This document shows, piece by piece, positions 12,981 to 13,970 of a stretch of DNA of 13,970 bases (its first letter is position 1; each line of letters opens with the position of its first letter). The notes under the pieces are model-generated. The model made no database searches, was not told the origin of the DNA, and worked only from the letters and a program-made list of their open reading frames with translations. The stretch lies in NCBI GenBank assembly GCA_034435675.1, contig DAOTWP010000386.1, positions 1 to 13,970 of the forward strand. Reading direction: 5' to 3'. The translations under genes were made by a program, and so were the position numbers. This DNA is from DAOTWP01 sp034435675 (GTDB lineage Bacteria; Chloroflexota; Anaerolineae; Aggregatilineales; Phototrophicaceae).

Positions 12981-13970
12981 TTAAGGCTATACTGCTCGAT
13001 CTTGATAACACGCTGCTGCACAACCCCAATATGGCGTTTGCATTCGCGTACCGGGATGCTCTGGAGCAGTATTTTGAACGGCAGTATGGTATTCGTGGGA
13101 TGGGGGCAGCCCTCCAGCATGCAGTACGCAGCGCTCATAAGCAGCAGAATGCCGAGCGCAGCATCCAGGACTATGTGCTAGACAGCCTTGCAGCTGCGCT
13201 ACAGCAGCCACGCAACATCCTTCAGTATCACATGGATACGTTCTACCATGAGATTTATCCTGCCCTGCGCGACTGTACACAACCGGTTGAGGGGGCTGCG
13301 GAACTGGTCGATGAACTTCGCGCGCGTGATAATCTGGCACTAATTATTGCTACGAACCCGATTTATGATGCCGAAGCGGTTCGCCAGCGATTAGCATGGG
13401 CGGGGCTGCCGAACGATTTTAAAGCCTACGCACTGGTCACGCACAGCGGCACTATGCACTTTGCCAAACCCAATCCCGCCTACTACGCGGAAATCCTCGC
13501 GCGCGTGGGCATTGAGCCGGATGAAGCACTCATGGTCGGGGATGATCCACGCAGCGATACTGCCCCCGCTGCGCTGGCAGGGCTGCATACCTATCTCATA
13601 ACATCAGCGGATGCCGAATCGTCTAACGAACACAGTGGTTCTCTGCGGCAGTTTCGGCAGTATATACGTGCAGATGCCTGGGCAGATAGCTTCAGCCCAG
13701 GCGCCTTGACTGCTGAAATGATCCAGATTGAACTCGCTGGCAATGTCGGCGCGTTGTTCGGCATGCTGGCAGATGTCCAACCGCACCAATGGGAACAACA
13801 TCCTGAACCTGAAGAATGGTCAATCCTCCAGGTGGTTTGCCATCTGGCGGAAAGCGAACACAGCGTCCAGCGCCCACGGTTGCTGCGGATTTTGCAGGAA
13901 GATAATCCGTTCCTGACCAGTCCAAAACCGCCACCGGGACCGCGCGAGATGCACTGTTCTGAAGCGGGTT
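12977..13970 (+). CDS. HAD hydrolase fused to a DinB-like domain, 3' end outside the window
   Basis: From the ATG at 12977 the frame stays open for 331 codons to the window edge. Residues 1 to about 225 are a haloacid dehalogenase-type hydrolase: motif I LLDLDNTLL with D8 and D10, motif II IIATNP with T126, motif III Lys164 in FAKPNP, and motif IV VGDDPRSD with D189 and D190. This set is complete for a phosphatase-type HAD with a helical C1 cap (about 16-100). After a linker, residues from about 245 on look like a DinB four-helix-bundle domain: LAGNVGALFGMLADVQPHQWEQ, then EEWSILQVVCHLAESE with H289 and H295 as possible metal ligands. DinB-type domains include thiol-dependent metalloenzymes. 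The start overlaps the preceding stop by four bases. The substrates of both halves are unknown. Confidence 0.8.
   Translation, partial: MIKAILLDLDNTLLHNPNMAFAFAYRDALEQYFERQYGIRGMGAALQHAVRSAHKQQNAERSIQDYVLDSLAAALQQPRNILQYHMDTFYHEIYPALRDCTQPVEGAAELVDELRARDNLALIIATNPIYDAEAVRQRLAWAGLPNDFKAYALVTHSGTMHFAKPNPAYYAEILARVGIEPDEALMVGDDPRSDTAPAALAGLHTYLITSADAESSNEHSGSLRQFRQYIRADAWADSFSPGALTAEMIQIELAGNVGALFGMLADVQPHQWEQHPEPEEWSILQVVCHLAESEHSVQRPRLLRILQEDNPFLTSPKPPPGPREMHCSEAG

Noticed and set aside
1..13970. CRISPR arrays, tRNA or rRNA genes, insertion sequences with transposase, phage or toxin-antitoxin genes
   Set aside because: None was recognised on either strand; the only mobile-element-like signal is the small palindromic element at 5691-5773.

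Overview
The window is a bacterial chromosome segment that is gene-dense and moderately GC-rich by eye. It most likely comes from Chloroflexota, perhaps Anaerolineae or a relative. That assignment is inference from protein style: secreted proteins with long Glu-Ala-Thr or Pro-Thr-Ser stretches, a DinG with an N-terminal exonuclease, a HAD-DinB fusion, and a small two-helix membrane protein of a type I associate with that phylum. No rRNA, tRNA, CRISPR array, transposase or phage gene was seen. No gene-free stretch exceeds about 200 bases.

Layout. (1) 1-250, minus: 5' part of a small membrane protein gene that leaves the window, divergent from radC. (2) 370-1098, plus: radC. (3) 1117-2487, minus: a membrane-anchored extracytoplasmic protein with a FecR-like region, convergent with radC. 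(4) 2679-5669, plus: a tightly packed cluster yebC, ruvC, ruvA, a PqqD-like gene and thyX. It is headed by a good sigma-70-type promoter, and ruvB is absent from it. (5) 5691-5773: a palindromic intergenic element flanked by 8-base direct repeats, between converging genes. (6) 7231-5772, minus: an apparent operon of a group II truncated haemoglobin, a three-helix membrane protein and a lipoprotein. (7) 7337-9592, plus: a large secreted protein with two PstS-like binding domains, followed by a clear intrinsic terminator. (8) 9772-13970, plus: dinG (exonuclease-helicase), a Cys-rich small protein and a HAD-DinB fusion gene cut by the window end.

How the genes fit together. Much of the window concerns genome maintenance: RadC, the RuvA and RuvC Holliday junction proteins, ThyX for dTMP supply, and DinG. 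The rest is cell-envelope material: the FecR-like protein, the lipoprotein and the PstS-like protein, plus one haem protein for O2/NO chemistry. I do not see a defence island or a wholly new multi-gene system. The points most worth a second look are the palindromic element, the split and duplicated binding protein, the HAD-DinB fusion with its Cys-rich neighbour, and the haemoglobin-membrane-lipoprotein operon.
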